From Panorpa germanica (taxonomy: Eukaryota; Arthropoda; Insecta; Mecoptera; Panorpidae), in assembly GCA_963678705.1 (NCBI GenBank), contig OY783220.1, positions 3,555,001-3,619,000 on the forward strand: 64,000 nucleotides of DNA, given 5' to 3'. Positions 52,297 to 64,000 of this stretch are shown in pieces. The notes below the pieces were generated by a model, which worked only from the letters and a program-made list of their open reading frames with translations, searched no databases and had not been told where the DNA came from. Each line of letters starts with the position of its first letter. Position 1 is the first letter of the stretch. The position numbers were made by a program, and so were the translations under genes.

Positions 52297-53095
52297 CTAG
52301 AGTTTACCCCCGTCGCAAGCGACGACTGTCTTTTGTGTGTGAATTGAATTTCATTTCAAATTTTAGTTCCATTTTTAAATTAAAATAATAAACTCGTTCT
52401 GTATTATTTTACATATAACAACAACAAATTTTTCCTATAAACTGACTAAAAAAATATTTTTTTTTCAACAAAATATAAAATATTTTTAATTTATTCGGCA
52501 TTTGACCAATTTTTTTTCAAAATTTAAGATTTTTTTTTCGATTCGTAAATTAGGTACTAAGGTTAGCTCATATACAAAATTTCAACTTTCTAGCACAATT
52601 TTTACTCTCGGCAAAAACCGCCCCCGTGCCCCCAAATAAAATTTTTGAATTTCAAATTTTTTTTTCTTAGTAAAATATTTCATTATTATGTAATCCAAAA
52701 TTTGAGTTTTCTCCAAAGTTTCCTACCGAGCCTCCCAATTTTTCGACGCCCCCTTTTCCAATTATTCAATTTCTAATTTTCAAAAAGTGTTAGCATTGAA
52801 CACCATTATACACATGACAAATATCAACTTTCTATCTTTTATGAATTAAAAGTTATAGAGCAAAAAGAAAAAAGAAAGTTTTTCCAAAATTACGGGTTTC
52901 CAGGAAATTCAGGGGGAAATTCGAGGACGCCAAAAGATTTTTTTTCTCTACAACATAAACAATTTTCAAGAAAATTATGAAGAAAGAATGTTTTCAAGCT
53001 ACCATACGAATCGCGTAAACATATAAATTATTAAACAAACAAACAAATAAACATATAAACATATAAACTTTCAGTTGGAACATTATAATATAAGA
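52297..53095 (-). mobile_element. Helitron-like non-autonomous element
   Basis: On the minus strand it ends GTCGCTTGCGACGGGGGTAA ACTCTAG followed by T. The perfect GTCGC/GCGAC stem sits about a dozen bases before the CTAG end, as in Helitrons. The other end begins TCTTATATTATAATG, but the preceding base is G rather than A. The body is non-coding and includes AAACAAACAAACAAATAAAC. A partial relative is at 58448. Confidence 0.6.
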
Positions 53096-55724
53096 CTATT
53101 ACAAACTAAAATCAAATATAAACCCACAGTAGTCCCAAAACCCTCAAATGTCCATTACTGATTAAAGATAAATTTATCTGATGTTCAAATTTTATAAAAG
53201 TAAAATTTAATATTGTAGTCCATTAATGAACTCCTATTGTTTGTTTTCTTTCTTAGAGTATTTTTATTACAGCCAAGGAAGGTCTATAACTGACAAGGAA
53301 GCAGTTTGCATATGCATTCGTTATATTAAATGTATTAATATATAATTATCATAGTATGAATATATAAAAGTTCGATTGTAAAACTTAGGTGTTTAAATCT
53401 CCCATCAACCTACGTTTGATACAAATGTAAAATTTTAATATTATATTCTATAGCGTGCAATCATTAGTTCAGGTGGTGTAACTACTTCAGCACTCAAAAC
53501 TTTTAATTTATTTTTTCAATAACTGCTACAAAATCAAGATAATACAAAGATTCTGATATATAATTCATTTTATATTATGGACTTGGATTGGAATATTATG
53601 TACGCTGTTCATGCTGAGTTACTACTTATATTCTCATATTTTAAAAAATATGTTGCTCCAGAAAAGTGAGTACTGAATGAGTAAAAATATGTAAAACTAC
53701 TAATTTCATATAAGGATTTTGAAAAAAACATGGATCAGAGCTCATTACATCAGAGTATCTTTGTCTAACATTAATTGACTATAAATATTTCAACAAAAAC
53801 ATGCTTATTACAAGGAAGAGAACTTACCAATAGCAGTCAACACCTGGAGCAGCTTCTTCTAAATTTGGATGTGCATATACACAACAAATTCAATCACACA
53901 AATCACTATATTTTAAAATTATTTAAATTAATATTTGCATGATGAGAACATGAATATTTGCAACAAAGATTTATGTGGACATGATATATGTATGTTTGGA
54001 AATAGGAGCATCTGTACTTATAAATCTATAAATCGATTTACTAATTTAAGAGAATAGGGGCAAGATGATAAGAATAAAGATTTATAATTATTATTTTGGA
54101 ATCTAAAGAAATATATATTTAGAAATCCAAACAAACAAACCGAAGATAATATAGGCTTTTTCAAAAAAATGTTGAACACAATATTCCTGTTAAAAATGCA
54201 AAATTTGGCAGAACACTCAAAGTTAGGTTAGAGCAATTGCTTTTAAAATTAATAAAAACATTAGATGCAATCTTTATTAAAATAATAATATAATCATATG
54301 TCTAATTATTAAGGTATTTAAACTACAAGTTCAAACCAAATTTTTCTTTCAATAAGAAACTGTACAAAAAGATTCGAGTATTGGAATAAGTCCTTAGCAA
54401 AAAATAGTACAAGTCCAATACCTTATTTTGTTAAACTCGATGGTTAAATGATAACACACTGTTATACACAAATAATTAGCACTACGTAATCTATTAAAAT
54501 GAATTTAAAATATATTAATTAGCACTACTACACTTTATGAAAATGAAAACGCCACGATTACTAAATGAATACCAACCACCAAACATTACAGTCATGAAGA
54601 TGGTATATGGTAACAGATAGGCGGAAGCAAAGCCACACACTTATTCGTAGTTACATAAATTACTTTTAGAAATAATACATATTAATTATTAAATTCATAA
54701 AATAAATTATTAAAAACATAAATAAGGTATAAAATTTCTTGTTAATTATATAATTGTTATTAAAATTAATTAATAAATAGGTCACGTCACCTCTTCCACG
54801 TCCACATCATTTTCTTCGCTGATTGGATTGTGACTTTGCTAAGTGTTACCAACGCCTAAACATACAACTATTTTTGCCGACAGTGTTCGTTACGTAAATT
54901 GTTTCTAATTAATAATTTTTTTAATAATAAATGTGTATATATGTGATTTGTGATGGTTATCCAGTGCTTATTAACTTTATTTGTATAATTACTTAGAACA
55001 ATTTCAACGCGAATATTATTTTATCGTACTAATTTCATAAGTTTGAGGTTATAATCCTTTCACGTTATTGCGCAATATGTCGTTTAGAAAATTTAGAAGT
55101 CAATACAACAAAAAGTATTCCTTGTTCATTTTAAAGATCTTTAATATATTGATTAATTATTTGATTAGTCTGAGACACAATCTTTAGTAAAGCAGCTCTC
55201 TTTTGTGTCTGTACTAAGTATCTAGGAAACACTATCTGTTCCTATTTTATTATTCAAAATTCTTAATGCAAGAAAGATTCACTTTCTCTTAAAAGAAAGC
55301 TTTAACAAGTTTAGTATCCCATACAACACAGTTCTGGTTTTTTTTAAATATATTATCTATTTCCAATTCACTTTAATCTTTCAAATTTATTAAGGTAGTC
55401 CATGTTGTTCTGGTGCTTAGTCAAACACAATCCTTTTTGTAGAGTTCATTAAACATTGAGCAATAACAAATCTTAAAAATTAAACTATTATAAATCTAGT
55501 AAATATGTTTCCTATGAATAATATTAAACAATCCTTATGATCTAGTTCTGTTCCATTACAAATGCATGGTGATTTCTTTGAGGATAGGTTTTAAATTATT
55601 GTGTAAATTAGAGTGAGTGCAAATGCAGATATAAAAGATAGTGCCTGTTGTAAGCACACTTTAGCTAATTTAATACTAATAATATGTTGTCCTTATTCTG
55701 GTTTAATATTCCTATTTGTTGCAG
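53096..55724. other. AT-rich gene-free stretch, possible upstream region of an exon
   Basis: Mostly AT-rich. 54780-54900 is GC-richer, with GTCACGTCACCTCTTCCACG and an inverted CCAAT (GATTGG). It could be a promoter for the exon at 55725, but no start site is defined. Confidence 0.3.
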
Positions 55725-55788
55725 ATCCTATTCCTTGTGTACTGGAAGAAATGAAGCATGAAGCGGCTTCTGAGACGACTATTGAATG
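55725..55788 (+). CDS. Candidate internal exon of a host gene
   Basis: A pyrimidine-rich acceptor (TTCCTATTTGTTGCAG) precedes and a consensus donor (ATG|GTAAGTGC) follows a 64-base open segment. With one base supplied by the previous exon it reads D, then PIPCVLEEMKHEAASETTIE, and a split Trp or Cys codon. Both splice sites match consensus and the composition is protein-like, unlike the flanks. The short acidic peptide is like the linker exons upstream of C2H2 zinc-finger domains in insects, but this is a guess. Neighbouring exons must lie outside the window or be too short for me to see. Confidence 0.5.
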
Positions 55789-57480
55789 GTAAGTGCAACA
55801 AATATATTTATTGTCCAAGTATCTGCATGCTCCATAAGCTTTTACATTAACTTATAACATTTCCATACGTGTAGTACTTATTTTTAATTATATTTAAAGT
55901 ACGCGAGTTACAGACTTTTAATAACTATTTAGTAAATAAATACTTTAGATATATTAAAATAAGTAATATATATTTCTAGCTTCATTGTTTTACATTGCAG
56001 TACTTATATTTAGATTTAAATTAAGGTAAATTCACTTAATTGTTATAGATCCAGATCAAGTTATTGATATAAAATAATATTTACATCATATTTAGTTATT
56101 TCTTCTGAATAAATTTAAGTTCCACACAATAATTATTACTATTATATAGTATTTTCGAAATCCATCATTAGTAAAAATTGTAAACCCATTTAATATTTGG
56201 TATTATATTTTTCTAATACGTGACTGTAAATTTGTATGAATTTCCTTGGCAGATATAACTCTTTAGTAAGTCTTTTGGAAACTTACAACTAACTTTCCGT
56301 ATATTCTTTAATCTACACTTTTAATTTCATTATTTTGAGATGTATAGAATGCATTTCTCTTGTGGTGTATCATAAATGTTTATTTTTGTTAATGCTTGGA
56401 TTATTATTTAAATTTAGTATTATATAAAAATATCTGCATCCTTTGTCGACGCAGGACATTCTGATTGCAATCCTCTACAAATGTTTGTTTAATTTCTGTT
56501 AATAATTTGGCACATAATGTCTTGTTGCAACTTCTTGTTGTGAATATATTAGACAATTCTGAAAGAAATATATCACTTGTTGATTGTCTCTAAAAATATT
56601 TATAAAATTATGTTAAATTAATTATAATTTTACCTAACTTTGAGGTGTTTACACCATCATTTATTATGATTCCAATCATAATTCTTATTGCAGGTAAAAA
56701 TCTTTCAGAGTAAGAGTTTTTATGACATGTTCTGTGTGTATACTAATATTTTTGTTATTCTTTCTACAGTTTGTATACTCTTAATAATCTTTTATAGTAA
56801 TCTTTGTTGTATATGGTGTACTTATCCACTCTGTTAGTCTTCATTTCTTTATTTTCCTCACATTGTTGATATGAGGTGTTAAATATCTTACTTGAAACAT
56901 ATTGGCATACAGTAATCAATTTTGTTTTCAAAATATACGGGTCTTCTAAAACTGGGAAAAGAAATTATAAAACCATATGGATACTACATAATATTGAATT
57001 ATATTGAATTATAATAAAAATATAGTAGTTGATCAATGAAATATGTACATACCCAAGTGAAAACAATGTGTATATTTGGCTGTTGTATTAGAATTGTTCT
57101 GACATTCGGGGAATCCCTAATTTCAATGACCTACTGAGTGAACGACCTGCTCTGCAGATTTGGTTTAAAACTGTGAAACTATGACATAGTGCAGTTATCG
57201 TCTATTAGATGGAATTTATTATTATTTATATCTAGTTGATCGAACACATAGTCGAGGATAAATTTGTTATTTGGCTTGGATCAGTTTGCTCGGAAGGAAG
57301 TTCGGCTTGACGTGGTGTGAAACATATCTCAAGTTTTTATTATTTTGTAGTAGTAACTGTGAGCACAATAATGTAATTTGGTGATAATGAGAATGTTGGA
57401 TCGAATTTATAAGTCTGGAGTGGTCACTGTGGGACGCAATTTGCATATTAAAGAGAGACAGAGAGAGTTACGATATCATA
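55789..57480. other. AT-rich, possibly intronic
   Basis: No second exon found. If the exon above is real, this is intron. A frame near 57378-57470 (MVIMRMLDRIYKSGVVTVGR) is somewhat protein-like but unsupported. Confidence 0.35.
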
Positions 57481-58000
57481 CTTTTTTTTTAATAAATTTA
57501 TTTAATATTCTAAAGCTAAAATGGAATTGCTATTTTCTTTCTTCATTGTTTTACGGTGATTTGAACTGCTAAGTCCTATTTGCCGATTGTCTTGATCAGA
57601 AACTTTCGTAGTGCTGCAATTTAGATCGCGTCCCCCGCCATGATATTTTGTAATTTTCATCTGATGGTGTTTTTCTCGGATGGCTTCGTGCATGTTATCA
57701 GTGTTATACTGTTATGTGGCAATTACATGTATTGCATTGAGGTCAAGGTTCTGTCTTCAGTAGGTGTTGAATTGTTATCTTAGTGTGTCTTATTCTTAGC
57801 CACATCTGTGCTTTCTGGAATATTCTGTCCTGGTGGTTAGAGGTATTCCATTTTATAATTATCGGTTTTATTTCTTGTAACTTATTGTTGGAAGTTTGTA
57901 TCCATTTATTTATTTTCAGCTTCGAGTAGAGTTTGTTATAGGCAGTTGATAAGATCTGTGCGAAAAACTTCATTGGCAAGATATTCTTATTTTGAATGAT
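57481..58000 (-). pseudogene. LINE ORF2 C-terminal relic with poly(A)
   Basis: On the minus strand 57979-57743 reads NKLYSKLKINKWIQ.., KPIIIKWNTS, then AQMWLRIRHTKITIQHLLKT. Past a stop come PQCNTCNCHITV.H. This is the LRIGHTRLTH..LL / P.C..C....TV.H region near the C-terminus of many non-LTR retrotransposons. Stops interrupt the rest. A poly(T) at 57481-57490 marks the poly(A) end of the insertion. It lies in the presumed intron of the exon at 55725. Clade not determined. Confidence 0.65.
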
Positions 58001-58447
58001 TCAATAATAACAATTAGTTTTACATAAAGAAAAATATTATCCTATCATTTTTTCACATAAATATAAAAAGTAGATCAATTAAAATTTAAATATTTTAATT
58101 ATTTTAACTATTATATGAAGGTCGCGATACTTGCTGGTTGAGTGAGGTTGGTCAAGTGTGAACCGCGTGCGTGCTCAGTTCGAAGTGTATGAAAAAAACG
58201 TTATTAGCGAGCGATACTCGGAATCAGGACCCTTGGAGCAGACCGAGCCCAACATATTCGAGTGTGTATTGGGCCTTTAACTTTGAGAGGAATGTACGTA
58301 GGGAATGCAGTGGTCGCATAAAAGTGTGGCGTATATTTTTTATTATACCCTTGCTAATTATCAAATTATTTGGTCGGTCTTCATGGAACAAAATGACTAA
58401 TTCCTGGCAGCAGAGGGTGGTGACGTCATTTTTCTTGCGTTATAATT

Positions 58448-58830
58448 AATAATTCGGAATTACATTTCATATATAACTCTATTTTTAAATTGAAATAATA
58501 AACTCGTTCAATAATAAAATAAATTTAAAATATATTTTTTTATCAAAATAAAAAATATTTTCAACTTATGCGTTATTTGACCAACTTTTTTTCAAAATTT
58601 GGGATTTCTTTTTTCGATTCGTAAATAAGTTACCAAGGTTAGCCTATATACAAAATTTCAACTTTCTAGCACAATTTTTACTCTCGGCAAATACTGCCCC
58701 CGTGCTCCCCAATAAAAATTCGAAATTTTGAATTTTCTCTTATTAATAATATACTTAATTATTCTAGAATCCAGAATATGAACTTTCTCCAAAGTTCCCT
58801 ACCGGGCCCCCGAATTTCTATATGCATGTT
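58448..58830 (-). mobile_element. Helitron-like element, partial second copy
   Basis: AATTGAAATAATAAACTCGT, CTTATGCGTTATTTGACCAA, AAATTTCAACTTTCTAGCAC, AATTTTTACTCTCGGCAAA and CTCCAAAGTTCCCTACCG follow the order of 52360-52740. Both ends are missing. Confidence 0.65.
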
Positions 58831-59130
58831 CTTCCTTTCATTCAAATTTTTCTGTCCTGACAATTACATCTTTCCTTACCTTTTCTCTCGTCCATTTATT
58901 TCTTTCAGTAATTTTCTTTTTATTCTGAGCAAAACCGGGTACTTTTAGTTAGTAATCAATAAATTTTCAATTAATTTTAACATTTATTTGAAAATACTCA
59001 ATTAAATTAAAAATGACTTTGAGTAAAATATATGAGCTTTGCTACGTGATAAAATAAATCAATCATGTGTGAAATAAACAAATAGGATAGCATTGTTGAA
59101 ACATGCGTTCGTTTATATTGTAGCGGTTCA

Positions 59131-59157
59131 CACACACATACACACACACACACACTA
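59131..59157 (+). repeat. (CA)n microsatellite
   Basis: CACACACATACACACACACA and on. The surrounding 58831-59554 has no gene. Confidence 0.9.
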
Positions 59158-59554
59158 ACACTCATATCAAACGTTTTGACAGGAAAATTGAAAATAACTG
59201 TGCCGATATTACATGAATTAATTTCTAAAATATGTTCGCTCTGAATTCGTTCACGACAAATACCTCATTCCTCATGCCCCATCCCATTCCCGGTGCTGAA
59301 ACGTGCCAGATGCATTCCCAATGGTGTCCTTATTGAAGCATCATGCATTGTAATTTAGAGATGTGTTCACAAATAACAAATTGATGATTAAAATGTTGAA
59401 TAGTAGTTCATAATGAATTTTATATATTTAAACATCGAATTCCGTCGCTAAAATGAGGCTACTAGCAATTGCAATTGTTTTGTTTAAAAGGATCATACCT
59501 GAATTTTAATTTTGGTATTTGAGGCTTTTCCACCCGAGTGTTATCATAAATAAG

Positions 59555-59860
59555 CGGTATAGTTCAAATTACGAGAGTTCGGCGGTAACTTATACTCAAA
59601 ACAGGTTTTGAAAGTTTGAATTTTGTCTTCTTGGCTTCTATATATTATTAAACAATGTGTGATACATTGCATATTCTTTGTGTCGTAGATTTGTACAGCA
59701 CAACTTATTTTACTCTCGTAATTCGAACTATAATCACTTTTTTGTTTTTAGATCTATTTATTCAGATTTAATTGATAAACATTTTGTAATGAGCTCTTAT
59801 GTAGATAGTATTTGCTACTATCACCAAGATCTGCACCTTTTGCGCACACCACCACGAACC
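59555..59860 (+). repeat. Dispersed repeat I, copy 2
   Basis: CGGTATAGTTCAAATTACGA, CGGCGGTAACTTATACTC, CAGCACAACTTATTTTACTC and CTATCACCAAGATCTGCACC match 40440-40740 at moderate divergence. Confidence 0.45.
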
Positions 59861-60232
59861 TTCTACTCATTATGGCTTTATAATAACCAAAACGCAAGTT
59901 ATAATTATTTCTCTTGACCCAACGACTGAGTATGGGCGCTGAACATAACGTTTCAGCGCCATCCATATTCAGAGTTAGTAAAAAAATATTATGTAGTACT
60001 ATTATTAACACCTTTGTGTTGTAGCTTTTAAAAAGAAAGATTACAAGGAAAACACATCTTAAATGTGTATTTCACCACTTAATTTAAGATTTACTTTTGC
60101 AATTATTTTATTATATATACTACAACAAAATTATCTACAAAAAAGTTCTTTACAAAATTGTTGTGGAAGTTATAGTTTTTAAGATGAAGCTTTGACTCCT
60201 TCTTGTGATGAGAAACAAAAATTGTTGCCTAC

Positions 60233-60475
60233 ACTGTAAAAAGAATTGCTCAAAAAGAGGCTTTAGACAACTCTTTCTTAGACTAAGATTACACTGTGAT
60301 AAAATAGCGCGTAAATAAATCCGCATAATGTACACGCTGATATTAAAATCGTGCGAAACAATCTAAAGTTTGATACAAATTTGCGGAGCGAATTTGTTTC
60401 CACGAGATTTTCTTTCTGAATTCAGACAAATCTAATGCAAGTATTTGATCAATTGTTATGCAGTCGATGACGTAC
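60233..60475. repeat. Dispersed repeat F, copy 2
   Basis: TTTCTTAGACTAAGATTACA, GATAAAATAGCGCGTAAATA and GATACAAATTTGCGGAGC match 22560-22790. Sequence to 61072 is otherwise unrecognised. Confidence 0.5.
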
Positions 60476-61072
60476 TCGTATTTACTCAATCCCTAAGCTA
60501 AATATAGACTTAAGCTAAAGCCTTGTAAAAATAGTTAAGAATAGAAAGACTTCATTAATAATTTCATATATATTTTAAAAAAGACTTAAAAAGACTACCC
60601 CTTAAGTATAGTAGTTTAAGAACTGCTATATTTCTTATTTAAACAATTCGCGTTCTGTAATGCATTAGCGAGCCACCTACAACCCTTCTGACACCCTTGA
60701 AACTGGAGACACTCCTACACCTACGACATTCTAGCTAAACCACAAATGTGAATAATAACTCGGCACCATATCATAGCACAATAACGATTATATATTTCGT
60801 ATATGAACATTTGAATCGTAAATCGTAGACTGCCGAGCAACAGCAGGTTCTCCGTACGACCAGTGCCTTCTAAAGCAGTGCTGGGCACAGTACTGCATAC
60901 AAAGTACGTACACATGAACATAAACACATTGTCAGTTACACAGTAAAATGTCATCCTGATTCTAAGCTGAACGAATTCATTTTGTGTTATAAATAGATGT
61001 TTTATTAGAGTCATGGTAAAGAGGATTAGTAACAAAAGCGAAGCTGTATTGCGCTTTGAGAAATGTTACCAG

Positions 61073-61160
61073 GGGCCCTATTCCTGAGTCTTGCGAGTAA
61101 TGATCGTGATCGAACAGATCTGCTTTATTTGAGTGAAACATTTTACAAATCACTTTTAAA
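61073..61160 (+). repeat. Dispersed repeat L, copy 2
   Basis: GGGCCCTATTCCTGAGTCTT, GCGAGTAATGATCGTGATCG and GAGTGAAACATTTTACAAAT. Parallel to 38549-38640. Repeat K begins 40 bases on. Confidence 0.65.
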
Positions 61161-61200
61161 AGAGTTTTAATATTATTATAGTTCAGAAATACTAATGTCG

Positions 61201-61317
61201 AAACTATTCCACCTGTGGGAATACAAATGAAGATAAAGTTGATGCGAACTATAATTGAAGTGCAATAGTGATAGATGCGTCACAAAACAGGACACTTCAC
61301 CACATTGTTTACTGGGG
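61201..61317 (+). repeat. Dispersed repeat K, copy 3
   Basis: CGAAACTATTCCACCTGTGG, AAATGAAGATAAAGTTGATG, TAATTGAAGTGCAATAGTGA, GTCACAAAACAGGACACTTC and CATTGTTTACTG. Parallel to 15604-15722. Sequence to 62246 is AT-rich and unrecognised. Confidence 0.7.
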
Positions 61318-62246
61318 GGGGTTCATATCTAAAACACTGTTAAGCGAGGGTTCTTTTGTCTATCCTGAACAGATCCAGTACTCTGAATTAGTGTTTTCAT
61401 TATTAAACTTATGTTATTACTTTTATATTCCTCAATATTCTATATTCTTGCTTCCAAGACTAAAGTTTTATCTTTTGTTATTATCTGTGGTTGAAAAATA
61501 ATATTCGTTGTAATTAATTAGAGTCCAATTTTACAATAAATATCATTTTACCTTGAATCTAATAATAATTAAGATGTAAATTATACATATATTTCTTTAT
61601 GCAATCAATTATTGATAAACTTTTTAAAATAATTTAACATTACATGACCTAGTTTTAAACTTGTTTTAGCAATATTTTTATTATACTTTATTTAATCCAA
61701 AAAAGACAATCAAAACTTAATTTATTTAGTTATGTTTTGCATATCAAGAAAATATTTTTAAACAAAAATGATTATATTTTACTAATTTAACCAATAAATC
61801 ACGATTATTTAAAAATATTTAAATTGTTACAAGTTATAATCTTGTCCACACCTGCACACTATCGTTAAAACAGTTCGCCAAGCACTATCGCCAGCTTTAG
61901 CGTAAATTTACGTGTTTCTAGTTGCCCACATTATTTAGTATTCCCATTCTGTAGTACTCGTATGTAAATGTTGGATATAAATACATCCACAAGCTGCAAT
62001 ACCTTTAAATATGTTTTAAGTTCACGCTTTACGAAAGCACAACAATTCAGCACACAGTTTTCATGTCTTTTAAGTTTATATTTAAACATGAAAATATTTA
62101 ATATTAAAAAAAAGAGGGATGAAAAAATAATTCAATTATTTAAAATTTTTAAATATGAAAAACAATTTCCTGTACATTTACATAGAATGAAATTATGAAA
62201 ATTAAATTTTGTTGCTTTAGCAAACTGTATATTAAAGAAACTATAA

Positions 62247-62946
62247 GATGCCATCCATTAATTAAATCACACGCAAAGGGGGGTCTACAAGTTGTGACAA
62301 GATAAAAGTACGACTTCTAAATATTAATATATTTAAACAATATGTTGTTACTTCTGTTTCTGAGCTCATATTTTTATTCGAGTCGCACATAACTGTAGTT
62401 CAACCAAGTCAAATACTTTCGTTATAGTTTTCCTCGGTTACACCTGTTATTGGAGATATACATTTCCTCTTTTATACAGAATTCTTAGAGCCATTATAAA
62501 GATTTAAAGAGAAAGACTTTTACAGTTTCTGAACAATGCATTTTGAAGTTCGTTGTCACTTTGTGTTGAGGTTTTAAAACCTCGTCTTCTTGTATTTTGC
62601 ACCGCGTTCCTTCAACGTTCATACGGGAATTATTAACTACGGTTTGTGTGAAAATAAAAGCTCCATATGTAACAAACTCTGACAGAACTCTTTCTCACAG
62701 GGTAGTAGCGGGATAAATATTAGATGTGTTCATGGTGTCACCGCTACGCCAATACGAACAAATTTTGTTACCCATTTATTTCGGTTAAACGAAATACTTT
62801 CTTCAAAATAAAGACTTCATAAAATGGAGTTTGAAGTGAATGGATGGTATCATTAAAAAGAAAATTTGTTGGACTACAAAAAACATTTATAAATAATGGG
62901 AATAAAAAACCATGAAATTCGTGTGAAGTAATTTATGGATGAATGC
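62247..62946. mobile_element. Longer TIR element, family T
   Basis: The left end GATGCCATCCATTAATTAAA then TCACACG, and the right end in reverse complement ATTCATCCATAAATTACTTC then ACACG. The inner right part (AAAAAACCATGAAATTCGTG) matches TAAAAACCATTAAATTTGTG near the right end at 8195. About 700 bp, non-coding. Exact termini uncertain. Confidence 0.5.
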
Positions 62947-63026
62947 TAATATTTATGTGCTACTTACTATTGCACCCCTGACCCATAAAATATTTGTCTA
63001 CATTGAAGTCTAAATGCAATACCAGA

Positions 63027-63058
63027 CGTACGAGAGCGAGAACGAGAACGAGAACGTT
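63027..63058 (+). repeat. GAGAAC hexamer run
   Basis: GAGAGCGAGAACGAGAACGA GAACG. Tandem hexamers in unrecognised sequence. Confidence 0.75.
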
Positions 63059-63433
63059 CAAGTGTACAATAGTTATTTAGTGTGATAGTAAATTGAAGTG
63101 AATACACTACGTTATACGTTCTGCTCATACGAAGAGATGTTGTACGTACAAAATACATCGTACTTTGTGCTGGAAGAACTTCCGAAGAGTACAACACCCG
63201 GTACACGGAAATACACTCGATATGAGCACAGCTTTCGCTAGAGCTATTGCTGCTGCTTCTACTAGAATGCTACTATAAACTTTAAGGTTTTCTAAAAACA
63301 AAATCCTCCCTCCTTCTGACACTCAACAACCACCCCTCCCTCTGCGTTACGTTCCGTTACAAATGACATTCAAATTTAGTCTGTCTGGAGAATGTACAAC
63401 ATTTCAATATGTTTTAAATTCATCCCCTACGAC

Positions 63434-63466
63434 TGGAGCTGGAGTTGGAGTTTGAGTTGGAGTTAA
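63434..63466 (+). repeat. GGAGTT hexamer run
   Basis: CTGGAGCTGGAGTTGGAGTT TGAGTTGGAGTT. About five hexamer units. No gene is recognised between here and 63850. Confidence 0.7.
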
Positions 63467-63849
63467 GAGGGGCTGCGGCGCGGCGTCACAATCAAATTTT
63501 CTAGTTTATTTTATTCGGTCTATTTTTTTATATCTTATATCTTGCTAAAACACATAATAAACTTCGTATACTCGTAGTCAACGTTTTTTAAGATTCTTTT
63601 TTTTAGTTCCAGGTCATAAATTATATATAGATGTATGTATCTAGATGGAGATAAACTTTGACCTCGATATTTTGATGAATATGCATGTTTTAGGATATTA
63701 GGAAGACATAGTTCAGTTAAGCTAAGACCCCTATTATAACTTACTTCTGTTAACTTGTGCTTGTATGGTACTTGTGCCAATTTCAACGTATTAGATTTAC
63801 TTTGATCTTTATTCAGCTGATAGTTTTGGGTAAACTTAAGCAGCCTAAT

Positions 63850-63903
63850 TTACTTCAACTACAGTTCGCATCAACTTTATCTTCATTTGTATTCCGACAG
63901 GTG
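63850..63903 (-). repeat. Dispersed repeat K, truncated copy 4
   Basis: TACTTCAACTACAGTTCGCA then TCAACTTTATCTTCATTTGT ATTCCGACAG, the reverse complement of part of 15604-15722. The final 100 bases of the window show nothing further. Confidence 0.65.
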
Positions 63904-64000
63904 ACGTAGTTTTGCCTTTTGTAGCCGATAAAATAGACGTTTAATATGGCAGATTAAACTGAACTGAAAATTGAACTGAAAATTAGCTTTTTCATTTCAA

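Noticed and set aside
1..64000. A multi-gene undescribed system such as a defence or biosynthetic cluster
   Set aside because: The only long open frames belong to mobile elements. No clustered host genes are visible.

Overview
The window is strongly AT-rich, intron-scale eukaryotic DNA with almost no host coding sequence. The mobile elements indicate an insect, or at least an arthropod: a non-LTR retrotransposon with endonuclease, reverse transcriptase and RNase H; Jockey-like and other LINE remnants; a Ty3/gypsy-type LTR element; Helitrons with the insect-type Rep N-terminus; mariner and hAT debris; and a tRNA-derived SINE. I cannot name the species. There is no operon, CRISPR array, rRNA or stand-alone tRNA gene.

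Layout. 1-8 kb: LINE and SINE fragments, a large (TA)n run, and decayed LINE 3' ends. 8-17 kb: a complete SINE with a 12-bp target-site duplication beside a small terminal-inverted-repeat (TIR) element, a pyrimidine-rich tract, a larger TIR element (12.9-13.6 kb) and several unnamed repeats. 17-25.5 kb: a TTAA-flanked foldback element, a LINE 3' end, a modular short repeat in 1-, 2- and 3-unit forms, a Jockey-like ORF2 tail and a mariner transposase relic. 25.97-34.07 kb: a deleted Helitron, then a full-length LINE (27642-33404, minus strand, both ORFs open, 10-bp target-site duplication), then a 349-bp Helitron. 34.3-35.4 kb: a hAT-like non-autonomous element. 36-44 kb: mixed repeats, a coding-like fragment with one stop, and two (TAA)n-tailed fragments with heat-shock-element-like motifs. 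44.5-48.25 kb: an LTR retrotransposon with two LTRs of equal length that I read as identical. Its single ORF joins gag and protease to the integrase C-terminus, with RT, RNase H and the integrase core removed in frame. 48-64 kb: repeats, one candidate host exon (55725-55788) and another LINE relic.

How the parts relate. The full-length LINE may be self-sufficient. The LTR element, Helitrons, SINE and TIR elements are non-autonomous and would need enzymes supplied elsewhere. The best candidates for something undescribed are the gag-protease-integrase-tail LTR element with its 34-bp repeat array, and the modular short repeat that ends in AGGTAGAAAAT.
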